A DNA stretch of 64,000 nucleotides from an uncultured Collinsella sp. (GCA_959596505.1 CAUFWM010000002.1:1-64000); one strand, 5' to 3'. Shown: positions 1-8,247, numbered from the stretch's first letter. The notes: generated by a model not told the origin, from the sequence alone. Numbers and translations: made by a program.

Positions 1-315
1 ATGACATGCAGCCCCTATAATACCGCGAAATGCACGGAATATTCGGCGAACGGCTGAGTTTTCGTAGCGAGAAGCGCGGAACTTTCAATTGAAACGATTT
101 AACTAAACTGTTTGTGGTTGTGCGGTCCGTTGAAGGAGCTCGGTTGTGGTCAAGCTTTTGGCAAGACAGCGTTGCTTGACCTGTGGCTATATTGCCGTTC
201 GCCATCGGTTTGCCGCCTTTTACCGTCGACGGGTGCCATTTTGCGTGAATGTTTTGATGGCACGTTTCAATCGTGATGTATTGGATGGTAAGCAGATCCC
301 GGCGAAGGGAGCGCC
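1..315. other. Upstream region without a convincing gene
   Basis: No open frame here has a good ribosome binding site or a recognisable product. The last bases (about 303-315) carry the AAGGGAG Shine-Dalgarno of the next gene. A small open frame across 146-385 overlaps that gene in another frame and has no family features, so I treat it as chance. The start of the window may cut an upstream gene or promoter that cannot be seen. Confidence 0.5.
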
Positions 316-1128
316 ATGCAGCGCGTTTGGAAAACGATCACCGGTTTTTACCATGTTTGTGCCCGCGGTATGGGCGGGCAGTTGATCTTTGAGAGCGACG
401 AGGACCGGTGGGAGTTTTTGGAACTGATGCGCGACTGCTGCCGCGATGCCCAGGTGACGATTGTGGCGTGGTGTCTCATGAGTGACTACGTGGATCTGGT
501 GCTTTTGGATTACGAGGACAAAATGAGCGCTGCTATGCAGCGGCTACTGTTGACGTATGCTCGTCGGTTCAATAAGCGTACCGGGCGCGCGGGCTGCCTA
601 TTTTGTGAGCGTTTTGAGCGCCGCTCGCTCGATACCGACTGGCAGGTGGTGGAGGCTATTCGCTCCGTGTACGCTAATCCGCAGGAGGCGGGCATTAGCC
701 TAATCGAGCGTTATCCCTGGAGCGGCTTTGCGGAGCATCTGCGCGCTTACGACAGTGATGCGGCAGATGTCACGAGGGGATTTTCCGATCCTTCTTGTGC
801 GCTTGAGCTATTTGGTTCTGCCGAGGGCTTTATTGCCTATTCGCTAGCGATGCCCGACGGCGGCGAACCGGTGCTGTGCGATATGAAAGAGACGGAGTGG
901 GAACGCCACGCCTTTGCCGACAGGTTGGCGAAGAGCCTCGGGGCTCCGCTCCACGGGGTTAAAGCCGCACCGCCGGCGCGGCGCGATGCCGTTATCGTTG
1001 GATTGCGCGATGCCGGATTTACGGTGCGTCAGATTGAGCACTATACCGGGATTGGCAAAAGTACGGTTTCTCGTATTGTGCGGACCCGCACGGGGACGGC
1101 GATGCGGGCTGGCGGAAACGTGATGTAG
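316..1128 (+). CDS. Degenerate RAYT/IS200-type transposase-fold protein with C-terminal HTH
   Basis: The 270-residue protein follows the Y1 (HUH) transposase/RAYT layout: FYHVCARG at 11-18, IFESDEDRWEFL at 24-35, CLMSDYVDLVLL at 53-64, YARRFNKRTGR at 81-91, then SVYANPQEAG and YPWSGF. In active relatives the third block reads roughly PNHxHLLL and the later block Y-I-H-x-N-P. Here the HUH histidines are Tyr58 and Asp60, and the catalytic tyrosine position is Ser117. The strand-transfer chemistry is therefore probably lost. Residues about 225-262 (AVIVGLRDAGFTVRQIEHYT, then GIGKSTVSRIVR) form a helix-turn-helix. The start has AAGGGAG seven bases upstream. I infer a domesticated DNA- or RNA-binding protein; the family assignment is firmer than the function. 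Confidence 0.75.
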   Translation: MQRVWKTITGFYHVCARGMGGQLIFESDEDRWEFLELMRDCCRDAQVTIVAWCLMSDYVDLVLLDYEDKMSAAMQRLLLTYARRFNKRTGRAGCLFCERFERRSLDTDWQVVEAIRSVYANPQEAGISLIERYPWSGFAEHLRAYDSDAADVTRGFSDPSCALELFGSAEGFIAYSLAMPDGGEPVLCDMKETEWERHAFADRLAKSLGAPLHGVKAAPPARRDAVIVGLRDAGFTVRQIEHYTGIGKSTVSRIVRTRTGTAMRAGGNVM

Positions 1129-1288
1129 GGCTGCCTATGCACCGCGGCTGGGGTCGTTCATGCGCCGCAACCTGCGTTCTAAATGCTTGGTACGCTGACT
1201 GCACTTCTTGATATGCATAGAACGATTGCCGTCTTGCATAAAAATACGGCTCAGTCCGGTTTTACCCGCGCCTACCCCCGTCCACACC

Positions 1289-1318
1289 GTGCAAAAAGCG
1301 GAGTTTTCAGCATCGTGG
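1289..1318 (+). repeat. REP-like hairpin motif, copy A
   Basis: Contains GTGCA, a 7-base A-rich spacer, then GAGTTTTCAGCA. TGC-AAAA and TTTT-(CA)-GCA can fold into a small imperfect hairpin. The same 12-mer GAGTTTTCAGCA occurs inverted about 200 bases downstream. Its position just after a RAYT-like gene suggests a REP-type repeat, but only two copies are visible here. Confidence 0.4.
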
Positions 1319-1494
1319 TGCTGTCGGCACCGCCGTAATCTTGAAATATATGGGTCCCGAAGCCATTTATGCCTGCCGATGTGCCTCCAAAGCGCATGCT
1401 TGTGACCCCTGAGACCACTATGCTTGTTCTAAAACGATATAAAAGGGTGCCTGGAGACGTTGATTAACGCTTTCAATGCGTATACACGCAACTT

Positions 1495-1525
1495 GGCGTG
1501 CTGAAAACTCGCAAAAATGCACGCC
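1495..1525 (-). repeat. REP-like hairpin motif, copy B (inverted)
   Basis: The reverse complement reads GTGCA, 7 bases, GAGTTTTCAGCA, matching copy A. Here the motif is bounded by perfect 7-base arms GGCGTGC (1495-1501) and GCACGCC (1519-1525), so it makes a cleaner hairpin than copy A. Confidence 0.4.
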
Positions 1526-1725
1526 GCACCCTATGGGACCCGTCTGTGGCGGGCGCGAAGCGAACCGGAGCCCAGCAGGACGGGGCATGGGGCGTTGCTT
1601 GGGGTGCCCGTGGCTCTGTCGCTAGCCGTTGGCACTGTGGAAAACGTCCGTGTTTGCGGCTGGCTGTTCGGTAAATGACAGGGCGAGCGCCGGACGCGCG
1701 AACTTTGTGTGTCCGAGGCGTTATG

Positions 1726-1759
1726 AAAAAGCCGAGCCGCCCGTATTGGGCGGCTCGGC
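1726..1759 (-). terminator. Rho-independent terminator of the suf operon
   Basis: A perfect 12-bp stem, GCCGAGCCGCCC (1731-1742) with GGGCGGCTCGGC (1748-1759), has a 5-base loop. On the minus strand it is followed by a T-run (the A-run at 1726-1730). It lies 40 bases beyond the sufU stop codon. Confidence 0.85.
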
Positions 1760-1799
1760 AATCAAACCCTTTGATCTGGGGCATCCGCTTCTGGCTAGT

Positions 1800-2222
1800 T
1801 TACCCTTCGAGCATACCGTCGAGGGTGCGCCAGGCTAACTCGGCGCATTTGACGCGGGCGGGCATGTGCGAGATGTCCTGGAGCTGGGCGGCCTCGTCCA
1901 GGTCTTCCAGGTCTTCCTCGGAGAGCTGCTCGCCACGGATCATGGCGAGGAAAAGCCCTGCCAGACGACGAGCCTCCTCGACCGTCTCGCCGGTGATGAG
2001 ATCGGCCATGATGTCGGCGCTGGCCTGGCTGATGGCACAACCGTGACCGGTAAAGGAGGCCTCCTCGATCACGCCGTTTTCGACACGCAGCTGCAAGGTG
2101 AGCTCGTCGCCGCAGCTGGGGTTGATGCCGTCGTGCTCGTGCGTGGGGGCATCCATCTCGTACTTATAGTCGGGATGCGAGTTGTGCTCCATAAACGTGG
2201 TGGAGGTGTACAGATTACCCAT
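1800..2222 (-). CDS. sufU: SufU-type Fe-S assembly / zinc sulfurtransferase protein
   Basis: This 140-residue protein has the three SufU/IscU-fold cysteines: Cys37 in SCGDE, Cys62 in GHGCAISQASADIM and Cys126 in VKCAELAW. In Gram-positive SUF systems SufU binds zinc and takes persulfide sulfur from SufS to pass to SufBCD. The frame is open further upstream, but I chose the ATG at 2222 (MGNLYTS...) because it overlaps the sufS stop by 8 bases and gives the usual family length. It is the last gene of sufC-B-D-S-U and is followed by the terminator. Confidence 0.93.
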   Translation of the reverse strand: MGNLYTSTTFMEHNSHPDYKYEMDAPTHEHDGINPSCGDELTLQLRVENGVIEEASFTGHGCAISQASADIMADLITGETVEEARRLAGLFLAMIRGEQLSEEDLEDLDEAAQLQDISHMPARVKCAELAWRTLDGMLEG

Positions 2223-3540
2223 TGAACGTGCTCCAAACGTGATGCAGGCCGGCGATAAACTTGTCGATATCGGCCTTGTCGTTGTAGAAAGCCACGCTGG
2301 CGCGGCAGCAGGCAAGGTTCTCGACGCCTAGCCAGGTGAGCAACGGCTGCGCGCAGTGGTGACCGGCGCGGATGCAGACACCGTCCATATCCATGATGCT
2401 CGCGACATCGTGCGGGTGGATGCCCTTGACGTTAAAGCTGACGACGCCGTGGTGGTTGTCCCAATAGATGGAGCCGATGATCTGGACAAAGTCGAGCTGC
2501 ATGAGCTCGCCCATCAGGTAGTGGACGAGTGCCTTCTCACGGGTCTGGATGTTTTCGTAGCCTACCGTGTTGACCAGGTAGTCAAGCGCCGCGCCCGTGG
2601 CGAAGATGCCGGCGGCGTCCTGCGTGCCGGCCTCGAACTTCTCGGGGACGGGCGCCCAGACGGCGTCCTGCTCGGTGACCGAGTCGATCATCTCGCCGCC
2701 GGTGAGCATGGGCGGCATGGCGTTGAGCAGGTCCATCTTGCCCCACAGCACGCCGATGCCCATGGGGCCCATGGCCTTGTGCGCGCTAAAGGCAAAGAAG
2801 TCGGCGCCCAGATCGGCCACGTTGACCGGCATGTGCGGCAGCGACTGTGCGCCGTCGACGACCAGATAGCCACCGTACTTGTGTACGAGCTTGCCGAGGT
2901 TCTTGACCGGGTTCTCAACGCCCAGGACGTTAGAGACCTGACCCACGGCCAAGATCTTGGTCTTGGGGCCCACCTTGGACAGAACCTCCTCGGTCGTGAG
3001 CTGGCCGGTCTTGGTGGGGTAGAGGTAGACGAGCTTGGCGCCGGTATCGCGGCAGACCTGCTGCCACGGAATCAGGTTGGAGTGGTGCTCCATGATGGTG
3101 ATGACGACCTCGTCGCCTGGCTTGAGCACAGTAGGCGCAAAGCTCTTGGCGACCAGGTTGAGCGACTCGCTCGTGTTACGGGTGAAGACGACCTCGTTGG
3201 CCTGGGGGGCGCCGATGAGGTCGGCGATCTGCTGGCGCACCTTCGCGATGGCCTCGGTAGCCTCGACGGACAGCGAGTACAGGCCGCGTAGGGGGTTGGC
3301 GTTCATGCGCTGGTAGAAGTCGCGCTCGGCGTCGAGCACACAGGCGGGACGCTGAGCGGTGGCGGCGCTATCGAGGAAGGCGATATCGGGGTGCTGCTGG
3401 AACAGCGGGAACTGCGCCTTGTAGGGATTGGTCTCGATGTCGACGGTAGGCCAGCCGCGCGAGGCCTCGTCGCTGGCGTCGAGCTCCATGGGCTCGGGGG
3501 CAGTACAGGTGTCGCATTTAACGTGCTCGGTGTCGATCAT
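2215..3540 (-). CDS. sufS: Cysteine desulfurase SufS
   Basis: A PLP enzyme that releases sulfur from L-cysteine as an enzyme persulfide for Fe-S cluster assembly. The PLP lysine is in FSAHKAMGPMG and the catalytic cysteine in RAGHHCAQP near residue 395, with AFLDSAATAQRP near the N-terminus as in the NifS/SufS class V aminotransferase fold. At 441 residues it is about 35 longer than typical SufS. The extra N-terminal segment contains a CDTC pair and has no assigned role. The start ATG overlaps the sufD stop as ATGA, indicating translational coupling; the 3' end overlaps sufU. Confidence 0.95.
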   Translation of the reverse strand: MIDTEHVKCDTCTAPEPMELDASDEASRGWPTVDIETNPYKAQFPLFQQHPDIAFLDSAATAQRPACVLDAERDFYQRMNANPLRGLYSLSVEATEAIAKVRQQIADLIGAPQANEVVFTRNTSESLNLVAKSFAPTVLKPGDEVVITIMEHHSNLIPWQQVCRDTGAKLVYLYPTKTGQLTTEEVLSKVGPKTKILAVGQVSNVLGVENPVKNLGKLVHKYGGYLVVDGAQSLPHMPVNVADLGADFFAFSAHKAMGPMGIGVLWGKMDLLNAMPPMLTGGEMIDSVTEQDAVWAPVPEKFEAGTQDAAGIFATGAALDYLVNTVGYENIQTREKALVHYLMGELMQLDFVQIIGSIYWDNHHGVVSFNVKGIHPHDVASIMDMDGVCIRAGHHCAQPLLTWLGVENLACCRASVAFYNDKADIDKFIAGLHHVWSTFNG

Positions 3541-4808
3541 GCGAGCTCCTCCTCAAAGTTGTCGATCAGGTTATTGCCCAAGCGGACGACGGCAGCGCGG
3601 GTGCGCTCGTCAGTGGCGGAAAGCGCGGCGTCCTCCAGCTTGGCGCGGATGAACAGGTCCTCGGCGGCGTTTTGGTCAAGGCCGCGGCAGGCGAGATAGA
3701 ACAGCTGCTCGTCACGGACGTGACCGATGGTGGCGCCGTGGTTGCCGGCGACGTCGTCCTCGTCGCAGAGGATGACGGGAACGGTCTTGTTGTCGACGCC
3801 CTTGTTGGCCAGGAGCACCGTCTCGCGCTCGGTGCCGGTTGCACCTTTGCAGCCGTGCACGAGGTCGATGGTGCCGCGGTAGACCTTCTTGGACGTGCCA
3901 GTCAGCACGCCGTTGGCGTCGATCTCGCACTCGGTCTTGCGACCGCGGTGGCGCAGCTCGTAGTTAAAGTCGCGCACCTGTTCGCGGGCGCCCAGGTAAT
4001 CGGTATCGATGGTCACCTTGGCGGTGTCGCCCAGCAGGTCGCCGGCAAGGCCGGTGGCGCTGGCGCCGGCACCCAGGACGGTGTGCTGTACGTTGACGCG
4101 CGCGCCCTCGTCCAGGAACAGACCGGTGTCGTCGAGCGCGATCCAGCTGTCATCGAGCGTCTGCGTGCAAGTCACGTTGACGGTGGCGTACTCGTGAGCG
4201 CACACCCGCAGCACGGAGCCCACGACGCCTTGGCCGTTGACGGGGGAGTCCAGGGCTAGAGCGAGGTCGAGCGTCGACTGGGGATGGGCGACGACGTCGA
4301 TGGCGGCAATGGCCGCGGCGGCATCGGCACCGCTTACGCGCACGGTAACCGTGACGTGCTGGTACGCGGGCACGTCGATGACGATGCGCTTGGTGGCGTG
4401 GTCGGTCAGGTAGGTGTAGGCGGCCTCGCCCATGCCGGTCTTGAAGGCCTCGGCAGGGGAGAGCTCCTCCTCGAGCTTGATAGCGCCGGCCTGGTAGACG
4501 GAGGTGGCGGGCACGTCGAGCTCGGTCTCGGGCGTGATGCGGGCGCGGTCGGCGGCGTCGCCGGGGGCGGAGGCACGGCGCTCGGGGAAGCACTCGGCCA
4601 TGGCGTCCATGGCGGTATCGAAGGCGTCGGCGGCGCCGCGGAACTGCTCGTCCAGCCCCTCGACCTCGACGGCCTCGGCAGGAGCGACGGCAAGCTCGTC
4701 CGAAAGCTCAAGCTTGGTCTGGTTCATGCGCAGCCAACCCCAAGTGGCGGCAGGCATCGCATTAACCTGCTCGAGCGTGGTGACAGCGGTGTTCGTGGTC
4801 TGTTTCAT
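3537..4808 (-). CDS. sufD: Fe-S assembly protein SufD
   Basis: The 423-residue SufB/SufD-family protein partners SufB in the SufBC2D scaffold complex. The C-terminal half carries the beta-helix signature (RHRGRKTECEIDANGVLTGT, then GCKGATGTERETVLL, and NHGATIGHVRDEQLFYLACR). The N-terminal 150 residues are poorly conserved, as is usual for SufD. Its ATG overlaps the sufB stop by one base (TAATG) and its stop overlaps sufS by four. The distinction from SufB rests on operon position and lower similarity to the SufB core. Confidence 0.93.
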   Translation of the reverse strand: MKQTTNTAVTTLEQVNAMPAATWGWLRMNQTKLELSDELAVAPAEAVEVEGLDEQFRGAADAFDTAMDAMAECFPERRASAPGDAADRARITPETELDVPATSVYQAGAIKLEEELSPAEAFKTGMGEAAYTYLTDHATKRIVIDVPAYQHVTVTVRVSGADAAAAIAAIDVVAHPQSTLDLALALDSPVNGQGVVGSVLRVCAHEYATVNVTCTQTLDDSWIALDDTGLFLDEGARVNVQHTVLGAGASATGLAGDLLGDTAKVTIDTDYLGAREQVRDFNYELRHRGRKTECEIDANGVLTGTSKKVYRGTIDLVHGCKGATGTERETVLLANKGVDNKTVPVILCDEDDVAGNHGATIGHVRDEQLFYLACRGLDQNAAEDLFIRAKLEDAALSATDERTRAAVVRLGNNLIDNFEEELA

Positions 4809-6220
4809 TATCCGATCGCTCCTTCCATCTCGAGCTTGATCAGGTTGTTCATCTCGACGGCGTACTCAAGCGGCAGCTCCTTGGAGACCGGGTTGGCAAA
4901 GCCGTTGACGATCATGGTTCGGGCCTCTTCCTCCGAGATGCCGCGGCTCATCAGGTAGAACACCTTGTCGTCGCCGATGCGGCCGATGGTGGCCTCGTGG
5001 CCGATGTCGACGTTCTTGGCGCGAATGTCCATGGCGGGGATGGTGTCGGAGCGGCTCTGGTCGTCGAGCATGAGCGACTGGCAGCTCACGGTTGCCTTGG
5101 AGCCCTCGGCCTTGGGCGTGGCCACGATGGAGCTGCGGAAGGTCTGGATGCCGCCGCTCTTGGAGATGCCCTTGGTCTCGACGGTTGCCGAGGTATCGGG
5201 CGCGTTGAGCACGACCTTGCAGCCGGTATCGAGGTTCTGGCCGGCGCCGGCAAAGGTAATGCCGGTAAAGCTCGAGCGGGCGCGACGGCCGTTGAGCACG
5301 CTCATGGGGTAGAGGTAGCCCACGTGGCTGCCGAAAGAGCCACTGATCCACTCGATGTCGCCGTCCTCGTCCACGCGCGCACGCTTGGTGTTGAGGTTGT
5401 ACATGTTCTTGGACCAGTTCTCGATGGTCGAGTAGCGCAGATGCGCGCGCTTGCCCACAAACAGCTCGACAGCGCCTGCGTGGAGGTTGGCCACGTTGTA
5501 CTTGGGCGCGGAGCAGCCCTCAATAAAGTGCAGGTCGGCATCGTCCTCGACGATGATGAGCGTGTGCTCAAACTGGCCGGCGCCCTTGGCGTTAAGGCGG
5601 AAGTAGCTCTGCAGCGGGAAGTCGAGCTTGGTGTCCTTGGGCACGTAGACAAACGAGCCGCCCGACCACACGGCACCATGCAGGGCCGCAAACTTGTGGT
5701 CGGTGGGCGGGATGAGCGTCATAAACTTCTCGTGGATGAGCGGCTCCCACTGCGGATCGTGCAGGGCCTCCTCGATGCCGGAGTAGACGATGCCCATCTT
5801 GGACGCGGTGTCCTGCATGTTGTGGTAGACGAGTTCGGAGTCGTACTGCGCGCCGACGCCTGCCAGGTAGCTGCGCTCGGCCTCGGGGATACCCAGGCGC
5901 TCAAAGGTGTTCTTGATGTCGTCGGGCACCGACTCCCAGTCGTGCTTTTGGTCGGTGTTGGGCTTGACGTAGGTGACGATGTTGTCCATGTCCAGGCCCT
6001 CGATGGAGGGGCCCCACGTCGGGTCGGGAAAACGGTTGAAGATCTCGAGGGACTTTAAGCGCAGGTCGAGCATCCACTGCGGCTCGTCTTTCTTGGCGCT
6101 GATCTCGCGCACGATGTCGGGCGTGATGCCGGCGTCGAGGCGCTCGAATCCCTCCTCGCCATAGGTGAAGTCGTAGAGGCTGCGGTCGATGTCCGCGACC
6201 TCGGTGCGGTTCTTGGTCAT
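4808..6220 (-). CDS. sufB: Fe-S assembly scaffold SufB
   Basis: The 470-residue protein has the canonical SufB sequence, with PPTDHKFAALHGAVWSGGSF, FIEGCSAPKYN, YSTIENWSKNMYNLNTKRA and the C-terminal DIGHEATIGRIGDDKVFYLMSRGI. SufB is where the nascent Fe-S cluster forms, with SufC supplying ATP hydrolysis and SufS/SufU supplying sulfur. The start at 6220 follows sufC after a short gap of 12 bases. The length is normal for the family. Confidence 0.97.
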   Translation of the reverse strand: MTKNRTEVADIDRSLYDFTYGEEGFERLDAGITPDIVREISAKKDEPQWMLDLRLKSLEIFNRFPDPTWGPSIEGLDMDNIVTYVKPNTDQKHDWESVPDDIKNTFERLGIPEAERSYLAGVGAQYDSELVYHNMQDTASKMGIVYSGIEEALHDPQWEPLIHEKFMTLIPPTDHKFAALHGAVWSGGSFVYVPKDTKLDFPLQSYFRLNAKGAGQFEHTLIIVEDDADLHFIEGCSAPKYNVANLHAGAVELFVGKRAHLRYSTIENWSKNMYNLNTKRARVDEDGDIEWISGSFGSHVGYLYPMSVLNGRRARSSFTGITFAGAGQNLDTGCKVVLNAPDTSATVETKGISKSGGIQTFRSSIVATPKAEGSKATVSCQSLMLDDQSRSDTIPAMDIRAKNVDIGHEATIGRIGDDKVFYLMSRGISEEEARTMIVNGFANPVSKELPLEYAVEMNNLIKLEMEGAIG

Positions 6221-6232
6221 TGCGTCGCCCCT

Positions 6233-7033
6233 TTACGCCTGCTGCTCGGCAGCGGCGGCCTCGGCCTGGGCGCGCTGCTCGGCGGCCTCGCGCTCGAAGG
6301 TCTCAAAGCCGTTCTTGTCGATCCAGGAGATCAGCGAGGCGTCGTCCTCGCGCACGATATGGCCCTTGACCATAACGTGGACGCGGTCGACATCCAGATG
6401 CTCCAGGATGCGCGTGTTGTGCGTGATGATGAGCATGGAGCCGTTGCAGCTCTTGCGGTAGGCGTCCATGCCATGGCTGACGGTGGACAGGGCGTCGACG
6501 TCCAGGCCCGAGTCGGTTTCGTCCAGGATGGCGAGCTTAGGCTGCAGCAGCAGAAGCTGGAGCATCTCGACCTTCTTTTTCTCGCCGCCCGAGAAGCCCA
6601 CGCCCAGCTCGCGGTTGAGGTAGGCGGTGTCCATGTTGAGCTCTGCCGCGAGCTCCTTGACGCGCCGGCGGAACTCCTTGCCCTTCATCTCCAGGCCGGG
6701 GCGGCCGGCGATGCTGGCACGCAAAAAGCTCGACAGCGGCACGCCCGGGATCTCGACCGGGGCCTGGAAGCTCAGGAACAGGCCGGCGCGCGAGCGCTTG
6801 TCGGTGGTGAGCTCGGTGATGTCCTGGCCGTCAAAGACGATGCGGCCGTCGTTGACGGTATAGACAGGGTCGCCCATGACCAGGTGGCCGAGGGTGGACT
6901 TGCCGGCGCCGTTGGGTCCCATCAGCACGTGGGTCTCGCCGGCGGCGACGTTGAGGTTGACGTTGTGGAGGATGGTCTTCTCGTCCACGGAGGCGGTCAG
7001 ACCTTCGATGGAAAGCAGCGGATTTGCGCTCAT
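6233..7033 (-). CDS. sufC: Fe-S assembly ATPase SufC
   Basis: The 266-residue ABC-type ATPase drives conformational change of SufBD. Walker A GPNGAGKST lies near 36-44, the SufC-type signature FSGGEKKK near 147, and Walker B LAILDETDSGLD near 166. An upstream in-frame ATG at 7063 exists, but the ATG at 7033 (MSANPLL...) is preceded by AGAGAGGGACAGC, a good Shine-Dalgarno, and fits the family length. It is the first gene of the operon, directly downstream of the promoter/operator candidate at 7098-7141. Family members bear no membrane partner despite the ABC fold. Confidence 0.96.
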   Translation of the reverse strand: MSANPLLSIEGLTASVDEKTILHNVNLNVAAGETHVLMGPNGAGKSTLGHLVMGDPVYTVNDGRIVFDGQDITELTTDKRSRAGLFLSFQAPVEIPGVPLSSFLRASIAGRPGLEMKGKEFRRRVKELAAELNMDTAYLNRELGVGFSGGEKKKVEMLQLLLLQPKLAILDETDSGLDVDALSTVSHGMDAYRKSCNGSMLIITHNTRILEHLDVDRVHVMVKGHIVREDDASLISWIDKNGFETFEREAAEQRAQAEAAAAEQQA

Positions 7034-7097
7034 GCTGTCCCTCTCTGTATATGGTGTACTCATAGGTGTACTAAACCCTAGGAATCTTCTCGGAATA

Positions 7098-7141
7098 AAG
7101 TTACTATGGGTTCGGCGTTAGTCAAGGGAAAACCCGACTAA
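7098..7141 (-). promoter_or_regulatory. Candidate suf promoter overlapped by an inverted repeat
   Basis: On the minus strand TTGACT (7120-7125) and TAACTT (7098-7103) are separated by 16 bases and could be -35 and -10 boxes. The -35 box lies inside a perfect inverted repeat TTAGTC-N12-GACTAA (7118-7123 and 7136-7141). A bound regulator there would block polymerase. The divergent Rrf2 protein is the obvious candidate, by position only. Confidence 0.45.
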
Positions 7142-7206
7142 TCCACTCGACTTTTTAGATGTGGGACATAATAATCAGGTTTGTTTGCCCCGCGTGCATA
7201 AGATTT

Positions 7207-7234
7207 GGGACAAATAGGCCTGGTATTTTGTCCC
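7207..7234. promoter_or_regulatory. Inverted repeat upstream of the Rrf2 gene (candidate operator)
   Basis: GGGACAAA (7207-7214) and TTTGTCCC (7227-7234) are perfect 8-base arms 12 bases apart, ending 21 bases before the regulator's start codon. A related half-site GGGACATAA lies near 7162. This fits autoregulation by a dimeric Rrf2 protein. No T-run follows, so it is not a terminator. Confidence 0.5.
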
Positions 7235-7255
7235 GGCAACGATGAGAGGGTAGGT

Positions 7256-7687
7256 ATGCTCATTTCTTCTAAGGGCCGCTATGCCCTCCGGCTGATGATC
7301 TATATCGCGGCGTTGGGCGACGCCGAAGGCAAGATTGCCCTGCGCGAGGTCGCCGACCGCGAGCATATCTCGCAAAAGTACTTGGAGCAGCTGGTTCGTC
7401 CGCTTATGAAGTCGGGCCTGCTTAAGAGCGTGCGCGGCAAGGGCGGCGGCTACATGATGGCCAAGGACCCCGCCGAGGTGCGTGCCGGCGACATCCTGCG
7501 CGCCGTCGAGGGCAGCACGGCTCCGGTGGCGTGCGACGGCATCGACAACAGCTGCACCCGTAGTGATCTGTGCTCAACGGTCAAGTTCTGGCGCGGTCTG
7601 GACGACGTGATCGAAAAGTATGTCGACGGCGTGACCCTGGCCGACCTAGCCGCCGTCCCCGAGATCAACTTTGAGATTAAGCTGTAG
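7256..7687 (+). CDS. Rrf2/IscR-type Fe-S-sensing transcriptional regulator
   Basis: The 143-residue winged-helix protein begins MLISSKGRYALRLMIYIA and contains the Rrf2 recognition region REHISQKYLEQL and wing KSVRGKGGGYMM. Three cysteines, Cys93, Cys100 and Cys106 (C-x6-C-x5-C), match the Fe-S ligands of IscR-like members. It probably senses Fe-S status and controls the divergent suf operon. I chose the ATG at 7256 because GAGAGGG lies just upstream and the conserved N-terminus starts there; an upstream in-frame start at 7205 adds unconserved residues. The next gene starts 12 bases later. Confidence 0.9.
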   Translation: MLISSKGRYALRLMIYIAALGDAEGKIALREVADREHISQKYLEQLVRPLMKSGLLKSVRGKGGGYMMAKDPAEVRAGDILRAVEGSTAPVACDGIDNSCTRSDLCSTVKFWRGLDDVIEKYVDGVTLADLAAVPEINFEIKL

Positions 7688-7699
7688 GGGCTGGCTTTC

Positions 7700-8119
7700 G
7701 TGAAGTCGTACGAAGCCTTCGATTCGCGTCTGGCACTGCTAGAGACAGCTCGATTCCAAGATTTCGACAACGACTATGTTGTCTCTGGATGTGCGTATAT
7801 CTATGAGCAGGTTTTCGGTATCTCAATTACGCTCCTTAAGCGTCTGCTCGAGTATGAGGGTGCCACGCTTGCTGCGTCGGGGTCTCCTCGTGCCATCTTG
7901 AAGGAGGCCTACCGATTCTACGACTTTATTGATGAGGCAGCCTGGCTAGATATGCTCAGAGACCGCAATACGAACGTCCATATCTACGACAACAAGCTCG
8001 CTCAAGATTTGATTCAGCGCATCTTGGACGTCTATATCCCTGCTTTCTGCCAGTTGAGGGACGGGCTGATGGAGCGTTACGGCGAGCTTCTGTTGGCGCC
8101 TGACGACCAGTTTGTTTAA
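7700..8119 (+). CDS. HEPN-domain protein (HI0074/NTase substrate-binding family), solitary
   Basis: The 139-residue all-helical protein resembles the HI0074/nucleotidyltransferase substrate-binding family of HEPN proteins. It has WLDMLRDRNTNVHIYDNKLA near residues 87-106, which includes R-N-x3-H, the RNase motif of HEPN toxins. Such proteins normally pair with a small MNT nucleotidyltransferase antitoxin; none is encoded on either side. It starts with GTG, 12 bases after the Rrf2 gene, and may be co-transcribed with it. Whether it is a toxin, a remnant or something repurposed cannot be told. Confidence 0.75.
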   Translation: MKSYEAFDSRLALLETARFQDFDNDYVVSGCAYIYEQVFGISITLLKRLLEYEGATLAASGSPRAILKEAYRFYDFIDEAAWLDMLRDRNTNVHIYDNKLAQDLIQRILDVYIPAFCQLRDGLMERYGELLLAPDDQFV

Positions 8120-8247
8120 TTCCTTAAGATTTCGCGGAGGGTTGTTGCCGTTTACCGAGGGGTTGTTGTGCAACAACGGGCGAGCTGGGATACTTAGATT
8201 CATCTTTGCAAACTTCACTTTAACTACACCAATGCAGGGAGGATCTT

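Larger units (their letters stand above)
1129..1799. other. Non-coding stretch with REP-like repeats and suf terminator
   Basis: No convincing gene is seen. The region holds two inverted copies of a short hairpin-forming motif (1289-1318 and 1495-1525) and, at its right end, the intrinsic terminator of the minus-strand suf operon (1726-1759). Open frames here on both strands lack Shine-Dalgarno sequences and recognisable products. Confidence 0.55.

Noticed and set aside
146..385. 79-codon frame at the window start
   Set aside because: No ribosome binding site of quality, overlaps the RAYT-like gene, and the translation is not protein-like.
2356..3291. Long plus-strand open frame opposite sufS
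   Set aside because: It mirrors the high-GC codon pattern of sufS, has no ribosome binding site or family features, and sufS is unmistakable.
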